Of a stretch of 64,000 bases of DNA, positions 30,751-41,433 are shown in pieces. The DNA is taken from positions 62,001 through 126,000 of the forward strand of contig CDRNVI010000040.1 of NCBI GenBank assembly GCA_977017575.1. The letters run 5' to 3'. The stretch's first letter is position 1, and each line of letters starts with the position of its first letter. Source of the stretch: Paramoeba atlantica (taxonomy: Eukaryota; Discosea). The notes beneath the pieces were generated by a model. That model saw only the letters and a program-made list of their open reading frames with translations. It was not told the origin of the DNA and made no database searches. A program made the position numbers and the translations under genes.

Positions 30751-33146
30751 GTGTTATATAGTGCGCGAATTAGTTCCAATAATGGTCCTTCAATTTTCAA
30801 ACTCTGAAGGGTGGCCCAGACTGCCTCTCGTGGTAAGGTATCATAAGCCTTCTCGAGATCCAGGTAGGCAAGATATAACGGTGATTTGTGTCTCCTGACT
30901 TCCTCCGTGATTCTTCTGAGTATGAAGATCGCATCGTCTATACCTCTATTATGTCGGAAGCCATTTTGGGCTTCTAGAAGTCTAGCATCGACGCGCGCTG
31001 CAATACGATGTGTGAGTATGCCAGATAGGACTTTCGCTGCAGGGCTCATTATTGAAATTGGGCGGTAGGATCCGGGATCGCAGGCTTTGCCTTTTGCTGC
31101 GCCTTTGTAGATTGGTATGATGTGGGAGTGCGTCCACTCTTTGGGAACCTTGGAGTTTTGCCAGCAAAGTTTCAATATCCATGTCATCCAAATAATTGCG
31201 GCTTTTCCTGCATATTTGAGATGTTCGGGGAAAATTCCGTCTGGGCCTTGTGCTTTCCTATTTTTTAGTGTAGACAGTGCGCGTTCTACTTCCAGTTCGT
31301 TTGGAGGATAACTATTTTCTTCTTTTTCCATGCGAAGGACATCGTCCTCTATGGCAGGGTACTTTAGTTCTTCTAGGTCTTGTTGTACTCTGGATAAATT
31401 AAATAGGGGGTTTGGTGTGTTAAATATCCTAGAAAAGGAAGTGGCCAGTGCTTGCGCTTTGGCCTCTGGGTCAGAGACCATTTCATCTTTGTTTCGAATT
31501 GCAGGTTTATCGTTATTTGGTGGGTAGGTTAGTTTTGTCAATTCTTTTGTTAGTTTAAATAGCTTGTGGTGATTTCCCTCAGCCCTGACAGTCTCAATCT
31601 GCTTTACCTTTTGGGCGAAGTAGGTACGCTTTGCTAACCTGAAAGAACGAAAGGCTATTCGACGTTTGCAGCGATAATTAAGGTGTGCCTTCTCTTTTTC
31701 CTTAGAAGTTGAATGATGCGACTTGTATCGCAATAGAGAGTCTTGTTTTTCTGCTATCTTTCGTAAGAGTTCGTCATTCATCCATGGGAGGTTGGTTTGG
31801 ATACAAGTGTTAGCGCATGCTTGCTTGGATGTTTCTAAGAAAGCGATTTTTAGGTCACTCCATTCTGATTCTATATCCTCACTCAGTGAGTGATGCTGTA
31901 ATTTTACGCCCATTAGCTCCTGGTACAATTGCTTTGAGGGGTTTGCGCGCAGTGGTTCAATGCAATTTATAGTGCGGGAGCTCTTTTTCTTTGTTAACGG
32001 TCGATAGCTCAGTGTTGTACACACTATGCGATGGTCACTCTCATACGGTAATTCCGAAATTACTGTTGTGTTTTCTCCTAGAACATGTAGAGGTATTAAG
32101 ATATAGTCTATTTGGTTCTGAGTCAGCCCTGCAGGGTGTCTCCAGGTCCAAGCTTGGTCTCCGAGACTATTTTCGTTTGACTGCTCCAGTGAGGTGTTAG
32201 ACAAAATGAGTCTATGTATCTTTGAGAATTCGGCCAATCTGCGGCCGTTGTCACTTGTCTTGATTCCTGTTGCGTTTGATCCGACGTTGGGAAACAGTAG
32301 CGGGGTGCTCTTTATTACTGCGTTGAAGTCCCCGAAAATGTGGGGAATTTCTTGGTTGGGTCTATTGGCCATGGCGTCCTCCAGATCTGCGTAGAAACCG
32401 TTCTTTTCGCAGGATAGGGAATCTTCAGTGGGCGCATATGCGGAGATTGCATACATGTTGCGGGTGTTGGCAATTTTAAAGCTTGCAGTTAATATTCTAT
32501 CTGATACGCCTTCAAAGCTTATCAGCGCCTTACTTGCCTTAGGACTAAGTAAGAAACCAACTCCTCTCTGGAGTTTCCCAGTCTTGCAACCGCTGTGTAT
32601 GAGCGTCCATGTTTCACCTTTTTGAACTGGGATTTCGACTTTGTCGACTCCTGGTATTCGGCACTCCTGGACGGCTAGGAGGTCGATTCCAGCGATTGAC
32701 GCCATACGAATGGTTGATATAGCTCCCTCCATCCAGGTTCCCTGTGGGTCACGTTGCTTTGCATTCCATGTCCTCACGTTATATGTTCCGGCGGTGAATC
32801 CTCGAGGTCGACTCTTTTTCCTTGGTCGGCTGGCGGCTCGACTAGTACCTTTTCTTCCTTTTTTACGACGGATCGATGTTTTCTTAAGTGCATTCTTTTT
32901 GGCTGGCGCTTGCCGTTTGTGTACGGTGATTCTGCTTTGCCTCGTAATCTTGTCAGGGGTCTGTGATATTTTCTCAGTTTCGGTAGTCGCGGGATCATCG
33001 GTACGCGGACTTTTGGATTTTATGGGAGCTCTATTGTTTGTATTCCTTCGACGACTCTTTCGTTGTCGGCCGTAGAAGGTAGCTCGCTCTTTTCGACGTT
33101 TCCGGCTTCTGCCTCCTCGCTTGTGCTTACGACGACATGGTTTCAT
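30751..33146 (-). pseudogene. LINE A N-terminal part: basic region, endonuclease, RT start
   Basis: Same as residues 1-798 of the whole protein at 37320: basic N-terminus, GTYNVRTWN, VQECR, FGDFNA, NQIDYIL, SDHR endonuclease motifs, RT entry PGSYRPISI and YLDLEKAYD. It runs up to LIRALYNT where V1 is inserted. Only a few residues differ from the whole copy. Confidence 0.85.
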
Positions 33147-33184
33147 TTGGGGTATTCCCCTATTTGAGGATATTGTGTCACATG

Positions 33185-35245
33185 GTCCGAGATGTTATGA
33201 ATGGTGAAATACCGTCAAGCGTGCGGAAGCGTCTTACTCGATGCCGAATTATTGCTCTTCCGAAGCCACAAAATGGTATACGCCCGGTTGCCATGGGGGA
33301 CACGATCCTCAAAATCTGCGGGTCCATTTTACTTCAGCGACATGAAGCCGCACTACGAAAGTACTTTGCGCCCATCCAACGAGGTGTACTCCACAAGAAC
33401 GCGTGTGAATCAATAGTGCACGAACTACTAAGTGAATACGAGAATGGACACGCATTGATTACGGTTGACTTCAGCAATGCGTATAACACTCCACGTCGTG
33501 ACGCTATAACCCAGGCACTACTAGATAATCCCGTGTTTAAACCTTTCATGCGCATGTTTTATCTGGAATACGGCCTGCCATCTGAACTATTGTTTTTCGC
33601 CCACAATGCCCTTTTTGCAACCATAGAAAGCTCTTCAGGAATTCGCCAGGGATCATCCCTATCCTCCATGTACTTCTGTGCACTCTTACAAGGTCCTCTT
33701 CGAGAAGTCCTAAGCCTATACCCTGACGTCAAAATAAGAGCCTACCAAGACGACGTGACTCTCAGTTCCACCAACGTGCGATCACTCGAAGCGGCGTTCC
33801 TGCACTTACGCGAAACCACAGCCGAGCTCAATCTATGCGTTAACTTTCAAAAATGTGAATTCTTTCAGAAATGTGCGTCATGCGAACCCTTTTCATTAGA
33901 AAACTTAGGCGTTAATCTTTGCACCGAGTCGATAAAGATCCTAGGAGCCTATATCGGCAAAGACAATGTGGTAGAAGATCTTCTCCTGCGCAAATTGAAC
34001 AAGCACAAATGCCTATTTCGTCGCCTTCTTCTCATGGGCCCGAGTAACCTCTCTCTGGCGATTTTGCGCCGCTGTACAATTCCACGCCAAGACTACCATT
34101 TAAGAGTTCACCGCCCGGAGGCTACTCTTTACCTAGCCCAATCTTTCGAGCAGCACATACACGAGGTCCTGCAGAAATGGTGTGGCGCCCATGTCCAGGC
34201 ACTCAAGCTTGCAGCGCTCCCGCAAAAACTAGGCGGATTAGGCTTGATTTCTTGCACTCTGAAACAACAATATTACTTCGCAGCTGCCCGAGAATCTATT
34301 GAAGAGCAATTTGAACCCAATAACGCTCCGGTAGATTCAGAGGGCAGCGGCAAGGTCAAAGCTAAAGCTCAGAGCCGCGCGGAAAAGGCCCGCAAATTTC
34401 TTAAAAAGAACCTGAGCCAAGCGCATGACAAGCAATTAATTGAAGTGCAAAAAGACTCAACCTTAACAAATATCTTGAAGCGCACCAAGGAAGCTAATTT
34501 TCACCTCGAACATACAAGTAACTACGTTAACCCGTATCTTTTCAGATACACGCTCATGATGCGCTTGGGAATCGGCGTGCCAAAAGCACCGGCCAAAATG
34601 ATTTGCCCTGGATGTTCGAATCAAGAATCCCCTTCAACCATCCTTCCCCACGTTGCTGGATGTTCCCGTTGCTCCGGCATGAACTCTACCCGCAAGCATT
34701 CACACATAGTCCGTTATCTCGCAGAGTTATGCTCAAAAGCAGGCCTTCCTAGTGTCATCGAACCGCGCATTTACTCTTCGTACCACTGCACAAAATGTAA
34801 GTGCACGATTTCCGCAGAAGTCGCCGAGCAACATCCTTGCAAAGCCCGCCGCATTCGTTCCGGCCCAGATCTTGCCATTATGTGGCCTCACATCGGTGAG
34901 GTGCTCTATGATTTTACAGTGGTCCACACGTGCTGTACTAGCTATGCGAAACAAACCAGCTCTGCCCTCATGCAACAGGTCGCCGACAGAAAGTACAAGA
35001 AATATGTGGTTGAGAAAGGCGTCGACAGCGATTCATTCAAATGTCTGGCCGCAACAGATTGCGGCCTGCTATATGTTGATACAAAGGCCCTATTAAAGGC
35101 TCTCTCACAAAGAGCGAAGCTGAACTATGATAACGTGCGCAATGCGTTCCAACTCGAGATTGAGAAGATGTCAGCCTACACGATAGTATCTCAACTCAGA
35201 GACTACATCCCGGCAGAGAAATGGATGGGAGGACTTCGGTTGTAA
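33185..35245 (+). pseudogene. B1 LINE RT and RLE, second half of split copy
   Basis: Continues the protein interrupted at 23931: RLTRCRIIALPKPQNG, VDFSNAYNTPRRD, SSGIRQGSSLSSMYF, AYQDDVTLSS, KLGGLGLIS, zinc knuckle CPGC…HVAGCSRC, a second zinc cluster CTKCKC…HPC, and RLE RSGPDLAIMWPHIGEVLYDF, ending KWMGGLRL. The in-frame ATG at 33137 lies in LINE A leader, so it is not native. A GPDLA…YDFTVV block places it in the RLE LINEs. B proteins have Gln before the Asp pair (YQDD) in every copy seen. Confidence 0.8.
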
Positions 35246-35464
35246 GAAGTCAGCGGACACGTCTATCTGGAATATTTATTTATTTATTTATTTATGAGAA
35301 GCGAACCCATGTCACAAGCGAAAAGCATTTCTAGAATGCTTAAATCATAATTCGATGCTCCTTCTTTCCTATCTCCTCCTTTGACACCCTATATTCCCCC
35401 TCTTCCTCATTCATTTCCGATGTTCATCCATACGAGCTACGTGCCCTGCATAGTGAACTTCTAC
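35246..35464. other. B1 3' UTR
   Basis: Contains TTTA-type repeats at 35275-35295 and CT-rich sequence. There is no gene and no long poly-A before the next unit. Confidence 0.45.
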
Positions 35465-35751
35465 TAAGAGTTTACGAAAAGAATTTTAGGAAGTGTGCAG
35501 TGGTTAACGTGTTTCATGCACGCACCAACCAGTGCAATCTTGAATACATCTTTAGCATATACTGCACTTTTACGCATAAACTTTACGTGTAATGTACTTT
35601 TGTTTCGTTATTTCATATAATATTTCTTAGAAGAAGATTCTTAGGACAATATTTTCTTCACTTTACTTCGATAATTTTTGCGGGTGGTGGCGCCGGCCAG
35701 GCGCGATGCCCTATCGTATAGTTTTGATTTAGGTAGTTTATATTATAGGTC
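35465..35751 (+). mobile_element. Truncated solo V terminal unit
   Basis: Nearly identical to 25207-25500 (TAAGAGTTTACG…TTATAGGTC) but shorter at the right end and with a shortened GC box. It borders the right copy of the 31-bp repeat. Confidence 0.7.
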
Positions 35752-35946
35752 AATTCGAATGTTTACCGCTCTTATCAGGAGGAGCGCTTCATTCCAATAC
35801 GAAGAATCTCATATGCGCTTTAGCAGATAGAGGTCAAATTCCCAGAGCTACGGTTATTGAAGATTTTCAATTGCACCTCCAAGAGCTCAACGGTGCTATT
35901 GCACACTCACATGTGCAGCGGGAGAATCTGTGGGCCAGTGAGGGAG
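35752..35946 (+). pseudogene. B2 LINE tail, second half of the copy begun at 16711
   Basis: Reads FECLPLLSGGALHSNTKNLI and onward through LQELNGAIAHSHVQ to a stop near 35963, matching the tail of 13473-14687. The first 31 bases duplicate 17036-17066. Confidence 0.7.
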
Positions 35947-35963
35947 CCACATACGGATTTTGA

Positions 35964-36645
35964 GAATATTTCGTCGGTATTTTCTTCGGTAAGGATAAAT
36001 TAGGTTGGGATAAATTATTAAAGTTTACGGTAAGAATTGGACGAATAAAATATTGTCGGATTAAAAAAAAAAGATATGTTCAAGAAGTCCACCACAATGC
36101 AGTGCGTGAGTCTTTGATGAAAGACAAGGATCAGACGTGGAGATGACGAAACGCATAGCCGCCGTCACGCCGAGGGCAAAAAGCGGGAAGAGAGACGAGG
36201 CGGTTTTTTTTTCTTTTTTTTTTAGCAGTATAAGACCGTTTATTAGTATAAGATACTTTGAGTTGCTGTACGAGGGTGGGAGACTTGGAGGAGACGAAAC
36301 GCATAGCCGCCGTCACGCCGAGGGCAAAAAGCGGGAAGAGGGACATGGCGGGACGGACGCGGGGACAAGGAGAAACGACGCCCGAGCCCATCGGTCTGGA
36401 CCTCTGCCCCCACCCCGTGAGCAAGTATACAATACTTTGGGCTGCTGGCACGGGGGTGGGGGACGCAAGAGAGGAAAACAACAGAACGACAAGCGCGCTG
36501 ACACGGAAGGTCGAGGTGGGGGGATACGGCGCAGGGGGATGATGGGACGAGAGAGAGGGGGGGATGCCGACAAGAAAGTGTATATTTGAGGGGGGTGCCC
36601 TCCCATGGTCTGGAAGATGGTGTAGGGAAGAAAAAGGAAATAATT
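35964..36645. other. Low-complexity, purine-rich region with a 55-bp direct repeat
   Basis: A V-like AAAGTTTACGG start lies near 36018. The block CGAAACGCATAGCCGCCGTC… occurs at 36147 and 36296. The remainder is G/A-rich. Together with the SL segment at 36646 (minus strand) it may be the body of a minus-strand retrocopy, but no convincing gene is visible. Confidence 0.45.
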
Positions 36646-36682
36646 CAACAAGGTACAGAAACTGTATCTTTATCGTTAAAGA
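36646..36682 (-). other. Longest SL-exon-like segment
   Basis: On the minus strand it reads TTTAACGATAAAGATA and then CAGTTTCTGTACCTTGTTG. The AACGAT…AAAG…TACAG part also resembles published diplonemid and kinetoplastid SL exons, so this is probably close to the whole exon of this species. It is preceded by a poly-A run and followed by A/T-rich leader. Confidence 0.7.
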
Positions 36683-37257
36683 TTTTTTTTTTTTAACAAA
36701 GTATTCAACGTTTCTCTAAACTTTTTTTTTGAATAGTAGGGTACAGAATAGCAGGGTGTATAGGGTGAATAGAAGGGTGTAGATAAAATACATATCAATT
36801 TTTCATAGTTCCCGCCTACAGTGCAGCGGTTAAAATACAATATCGCCCCTTAAATTAGGGCTTCTTCTTCACACTTCACCTTCCTTCCCAACTTCACTCG
36901 CCATGCCGCCACTCGGCAGTTCATCGGACGTCTCCATTCCTCTCCTGTCGGCCATTGTGAATGAAAAAGCTGAACTGCATGGTACGAAAGTCCGAGCTGA
37001 AAGGGATTTTCGGGCGCTCTAGAACCATCGTTGCATTTTTGTACACTTTTACCAATCTCGCAGTCGACGTGAAGCTTCGCGGGAGACTTGAGTTGTATTT
37101 TCGCCGGCGAAGGACACAGGTACAGCGGACGATTCGCGGCAGGGCCCGAGCTGAAAGAGTTTTTGGGCGCTCTAGAGACCGGCCATTTTGTCGCCAATGT
37201 TGATCCCTTCAATTTTGATAGCTCAGAGAACTTCACCCGCCATAACAAGGCTTTCAG
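36683..37257. other. Target region of LINE A with a recurring 35-bp motif
   Basis: The motif CCGAGCTGAAA…GGGCGCTCTAGA occurs at about 36992 and 37147, and again beyond LINE A at about 41459. No clear gene; possible frames contain (S/P)RAPxNxF on the minus strand. TSD left copy AACAAGGCTTTCAG is 37244-37257. Confidence 0.5.
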
Positions 37258-37260
37258 TAC

Positions 37261-37297
37261 CTTTCTGTACCTTGTTGTACCTTGTTGTACCTTGTTG
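37261..37297 (+). other. Three successive SL 3' ends
   Basis: CTTTCTGTACCTTGTTG is followed by two further TACCTTGTTG units before the leader. A single trans-splicing event would give only one. Confidence 0.85.
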
Positions 37298-37319
37298 ATT
37301 AAATAGGGGAATACCCCAA

Positions 37320-40300
37320 ATGAAACCATGTCGTCGTAAGCACAAGCGAGGAGGCAGAAGCCGGAAACGTCGAAAAGAGCGAGCTACCTTCTACGGCCGA
37401 CAACGAAAGAGTCGTCGAAGGAATACAAACAATAGAGCTCCCATAAAATCCAAAAGTCCGCGTACCGATGATCCCGCGACTACCGAAACTGAGAAAATAT
37501 CACAGACCCCTGACAAGATTACGAGGCAAAGCAGAATCACCGTACACAAACGGCAAGCGCCAGCCAAAAAGAATGCACTTAAGAAAACATCGATCCGTCG
37601 TAAAAAAGGAAGAAAAGGTACTAGTCGAGCCGCCAGCCGACCAAGGAAAAAGAGTCGACCTCGAGGATTCACCGCCGGAACATATAACGTGAGGACATGG
37701 AATGCAAAGCAACGTGACCCACAGGGAACCTGGATGGAGGGAGCTATATCAACCATTCGTATGGCGTCAATCGCTGGAATCGACCTCCTAGCCGTCCAGG
37801 AGTGCCGAATACCAGGAGTCGACAAAGTCGAAATCCCAGTTCAAAAAGGTGAAACATGGACGCTCATACACAGCGGTTGCAAGACTGGGAAACTCCAGAG
37901 AGGAGTTGGTTTCTTACTTAGTCCTAAGGCAAGTAAGGCGCTGATAAGCTTTGAAGGCGTATCAGATAGAATATTAACTGCAAGCTTTAAAATTGCCAAC
38001 ACCCGCAACATGTATGCAATCTCCGCATATGCGCCCACTGAAGATTCCCTATCCTGCGAAAAGAACGGTTTCTACGCAGATCTGGAGGACGCCATGGCCA
38101 ATAGACCCAACCAAGAAATTCCCCACATTTTCGGGGACTTCAACGCAGTAATAAAGAGCACCCCGCTACTGTTTCCCAACGTCGGATCAAACGCAACAGG
38201 AATCAAGACAAGTGACAACGGCCGCAGATTGGCCGAATTCTCAAAGATACATAGACTCATTTTGTCTAACACCTCACTGGAGCAGTCAAACGAAAATAGT
38301 CTCGGAGACCAAGCTTGGACCTGGAGACACCCTGCAGGGCTGACTCAGAACCAAATAGACTATATCTTAATACCTCTACATGTTCTAGGAGAAAACACAA
38401 CAGTAATTTCGGAATTACCGTATGAGAGTGACCATCGCATAGTGTGTACAACACTGAGCTATCGACCGTCAACAAAGAAAAAGAGCTCCCGCACTATAAA
38501 TTGCATTGAACCACTGCGCGCAAACCCCTCAAAGCAATTGTACCAGGAGCTAATGGGCGTAAAATTACAGCATCACTCACTGAGTGAGGATATAGAATCA
38601 GAATGGAGTGACCTAAAAATCGCTCTCTTAGAAACATCCAAGCAAGCATGCGCTAACACTTGTATCCAAACCAACCTCCCATGGATGAATGACGAACTCT
38701 TACGAAAGATAGCAGAAAAACAAGACTCTCTATTGCGATACAAGTCGCATCATTCAACTTCTAAGGAAAAAGAGAAGGCACACCTTAATTATCGCTGCAA
38801 ACGTCGAATAGCCTTTCGTTCTTTCAGGTTAGCAAAGCGTACCTACTTCGCCCAAAAGGTAAAGCAGATTGAGACTGTCAGGGCTGAGGGAAATCACCAC
38901 AAGCTATTTAAACTAACAAAAGAATTGACAAAACTAACCTACCCACCAAATAACGATAAACCTGCAATTCGAAACAAAGATGAAATGGTCTCTGACCCAG
39001 AGGCCAAAGCGCAAGCACTGGCCACTTCCTTTTCTAGGATATTTAACACACCAAACCCCCTATTTAATTTATCCAGAGTACAACAAGACCTAGAAGAACT
39101 AAAGTACCCTGCCATAGAGGACGATGTCCTTCGCATGGAAAAAGAAGAAAATAGTTATCCTCCAAACGAACTGGAAGTAGAACGCGCACTGTCTACACTA
39201 AAAAATAGGAAAGCACAAGGCCCAGACGGAATTTTCCCCGAACATCTCAAATATGCAGGAAAAGCCGCAATTATTTGGATGACATGGATATTGAAACTTT
39301 GCTGGCAAAACTCCAAGGTTCCCAAAGAGTGGACGCACTCCCACATCATACCAATCTACAAAGGCGCAGCAAAAGGCAAAGCCTGCGATCCCGGATCCTA
39401 CCGCCCAATTTCAATAATGAGCCCTGCAGCGAAAGTCCTATCTGGCATACTCACACATCGTATTGCAGCGCGCGTCGATGCTAGACTTCTAGAAGCCCAA
39501 AATGGCTTCCGACATAATAGAGGTATAGACGATGCGATCTTCATACTCAGAAGAATCACGGAGGAAGTCAGGAGACACAAATCACCGTTATATCTTGCCT
39601 ACCTGGATCTCGAGAAGGCTTATGATACCTTACCACGAGAGGCAGTCTGGGCCACCCTTCAGAGTTTGAAAATTGAAGGACCATTATTGGAACTAATTCG
39701 CGCACTATATAACACAACAACAGCAAGCGTCATGTTAAACGACGGCACGAAGAGTGAAAGCTTCGAAATACCTGGCGGCTTAAAACAAGGCTGTCCAATG
39801 AGCTGCCTGCTATTCAATGCAACATTTGATGCTGTACTCCGGAAAGCACTACAGATTAAAACTGCAGGCATCCGTGTCGAATGGAGGATCCCAAAAGGAA
39901 GAGCTCAACGAGGCGATAAAGTAACCGGTACAGATGTTTTCGGACTCATAGCGTATGCGGATGACCTTGTTCTTTGGTCGGACGAACAAACGGAACTGCA
40001 AAATACCTTAAACGCAGTAGTAGGGGTTATGAACCGATGGGGAATAAGGATAAACACAAGGAAAACTAAAACACAGGTAATTCAACCTTGCAAAGCAGAA
40101 AAGTATTACACATCCGAGATAAAAGCACAAGAAGAAACTATTGAACAAGTACGGAACTTCTCATACCTTGGAACAGTCATCAGTGAAGATGCTTCATTGG
40201 AAGAAGAAATAGAAAACAGAATAAGAAGAGCTTGCGCAGGTATGAGAAAATTTAGAGACTTGTGGAAAGACAAGGCTATCACAAGGAAAACGAAAAGACT

Positions 40301-40862
40301 CATCCTGGAAGTCTGTATAGTACCAATTCTACTATATGCGAGCTCAACGTGGGCGCTTACACCAACCCAGCATCTGAAACTCAACCGCGCCTATATAAGA
40401 TACATCAAAACATCTTTCGGCATACCATGGGTCAAGAACGACAATAGCGCCTACAATGATAAACAGCACCAAGAATCTGCGAAGGATGCAATAAGATATA
40501 CCTCCCAGAAGGAATGCCTATCGATCGCAGGAATGGACCCACTCCAGCCACAAATAGATGCCCGAAGTTTACTGTTTGCTGGACACGTCGCAAGAATGGG
40601 TCCAGATAGATTCCCGAACAGAGTGTTATTCGGCAAATATCGATCAACTCAAAATAGAGGAAATACATATAAACGAAGCCTGCCATGCTATAGTAGAAGC
40701 CTTGTAGCTGCACTGGAAAGAGTTGGGATAACAACAGATTGCTCATGGAAACTGAAAGCCCAGAATAAAAAAAGTTGGATAAAGATAATAGATGAATATA
40801 GAAAGAGCACGAAAACCCAAACGTTAAACAAAGGTAATAAAAAATCATTCTCAAGGAACTAA
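37320..40862 (+). CDS. LINE A endonuclease-reverse transcriptase
   Basis: 1180 residues. A strongly basic N-terminus (1-115) probably binds nucleic acid. The AP-endonuclease spans about 118-375: GTYNVRTWN (120), VQECR (159), YAPTED (236), GDFNA (272), NQIDYIL (344), SDHR (370), all catalytic residues present. The RT spans about 630-920: GPDGIFPEHLKYAG, PGSYRPISI, YLDLEKAYD (761), GGLKQGCPMSC, YADD (879-882). The C-terminal region has LLYASSTWAL and FAGHVARMG, typical of Jockey/RTE-like LINEs. There is no RNase H. The start is the first ATG after the SL units, 23 bases beyond them. Likely cytoplasmic translation with SL-capped mRNA. It could be active; a second copy (23932-33171) is almost identical. 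Confidence 0.9.
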   Translation: MKPCRRKHKRGGRSRKRRKERATFYGRQRKSRRRNTNNRAPIKSKSPRTDDPATTETEKISQTPDKITRQSRITVHKRQAPAKKNALKKTSIRRKKGRKGTSRAASRPRKKSRPRGFTAGTYNVRTWNAKQRDPQGTWMEGAISTIRMASIAGIDLLAVQECRIPGVDKVEIPVQKGETWTLIHSGCKTGKLQRGVGFLLSPKASKALISFEGVSDRILTASFKIANTRNMYAISAYAPTEDSLSCEKNGFYADLEDAMANRPNQEIPHIFGDFNAVIKSTPLLFPNVGSNATGIKTSDNGRRLAEFSKIHRLILSNTSLEQSNENSLGDQAWTWRHPAGLTQNQIDYILIPLHVLGENTTVISELPYESDHRIVCTTLSYRPSTKKKSSRTINCIEPLRANPSKQLYQELMGVKLQHHSLSEDIESEWSDLKIALLETSKQACANTCIQTNLPWMNDELLRKIAEKQDSLLRYKSHHSTSKEKEKAHLNYRCKRRIAFRSFRLAKRTYFAQKVKQIETVRAEGNHHKLFKLTKELTKLTYPPNNDKPAIRNKDEMVSDPEAKAQALATSFSRIFNTPNPLFNLSRVQQDLEELKYPAIEDDVLRMEKEENSYPPNELEVERALSTLKNRKAQGPDGIFPEHLKYAGKAAIIWMTWILKLCWQNSKVPKEWTHSHIIPIYKGAAKGKACDPGSYRPISIMSPAAKVLSGILTHRIAARVDARLLEAQNGFRHNRGIDDAIFILRRITEEVRRHKSPLYLAYLDLEKAYDTLPREAVWATLQSLKIEGPLLELIRALYNTTTASVMLNDGTKSESFEIPGGLKQGCPMSCLLFNATFDAVLRKALQIKTAGIRVEWRIPKGRAQRGDKVTGTDVFGLIAYADDLVLWSDEQTELQNTLNAVVGVMNRWGIRINTRKTKTQVIQPCKAEKYYTSEIKAQEETIEQVRNFSYLGTVISEDASLEEEIENRIRRACAGMRKFRDLWKDKAITRKTKRLILEVCIVPILLYASSTWALTPTQHLKLNRAYIRYIKTSFGIPWVKNDNSAYNDKQHQESAKDAIRYTSQKECLSIAGMDPLQPQIDARSLLFAGHVARMGPDRFPNRVLFGKYRSTQNRGNTYKRSLPCYSRSLVAALERVGITTDCSWKLKAQNKKSWIKIIDEYRKSTKTQTLNKGNKKSFSRN

Positions 40863-41419
40863 AACTGTGTGAACGCTAGACCCTGTAATGGATAGGCCTG
40901 AAATGCACCCTGAAGATGAGCCCCTAAGGGGAACTTCATACCGCTTTTCGGGTTGGGTACCGCTCATCTGCGGCTTGCAACTGACCCATTAAAACGGGGT
41001 TAGGGTCAGAATTCGGAGAGATAGGAGCTCTTTGAAGCCGAAGTTTAGCCCGTTGAAGCTGAGGAGCCAAGGCCACTCGGGGGTATAACACCCTAGAAGA
41101 CTTGGTCCATTGAAGCTGAGGAGTCTAAACTGTTGAAGCTGAGACTCAACGCTCCCGAACTATGCCAGCAAGCAGTAGTGGGCGGCTACTCCGGGGGAGG
41201 CCACTCTCGGTCCTGCGGAACATACTTATGTAGTCCTTGGATTTGCATGCTGTCCTTGGATTTGAATGTCTCAACCTGAAAGGGTTAAGATAGTTCAGCG
41301 GACAAGGTGGATGAAAATCCACCTTTGAGTGATAGCCTCCCCCAAAGCTACCTCGGCTTACTCCGGGGAGGCAACATCCCCAATGGGATAGAAAGCCTAA
41401 CAACATTCAACATTCATTC
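40863..41419 (+). other. LINE A 3' UTR with repeated TTGAAGCTGAG motif
   Basis: Four motifs (TTGAAGCCGAA once and TTGAAGCTGAG three times) lie between about 41032 and 41145, then CCAGCAAGCAG and an ACATTCA-type tail. The same arrangement occurs in element F, so this is probably the region recognised by the LINE enzyme. Confidence 0.75.
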
Positions 41420-41433
41420 AACAAGGCTTTCAG

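Larger units (their letters stand above)
23932..33171 (-). mobile_element. LINE A, second copy, split by V1 and a solo V unit
   Basis: Flanked by the 13-bp duplication ATTGTGTCACATG (23919-23931 and 33172-33184). The 3' end on the minus strand has an AATGTTG repeat tail at 23932-23958. Coding pieces are 30751-33146, 25635-26066 and 24491-25206, separated by V1 and the 428-bp solo unit. It is nearly identical to the whole copy at 37258-41419. Confidence 0.85.
37258..41419 (+). mobile_element. LINE A, complete APE-type non-LTR retrotransposon
   Basis: Flanked by the 14-bp duplication AACAAGGCTTTCAG (37244-37257 and 41420-41433). It starts with three SL 3' ends, has a short hairpin leader (AGGGGAATACCCCA before the ATG), one gene, a 557-bp 3' UTR and an ACATTCA-repeat tail. 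It appears intact and recent. Confidence 0.9.

Noticed and set aside
36137-36651. Frames of 90-150 codons on both strands
   Set aside because: Purine-rich repeated sequence; no conserved motif and overlapping frames on both strands.
38939-40854. Antisense frames within LINE A
   Set aside because: They are shadows of the long RT gene and lack any family signature.
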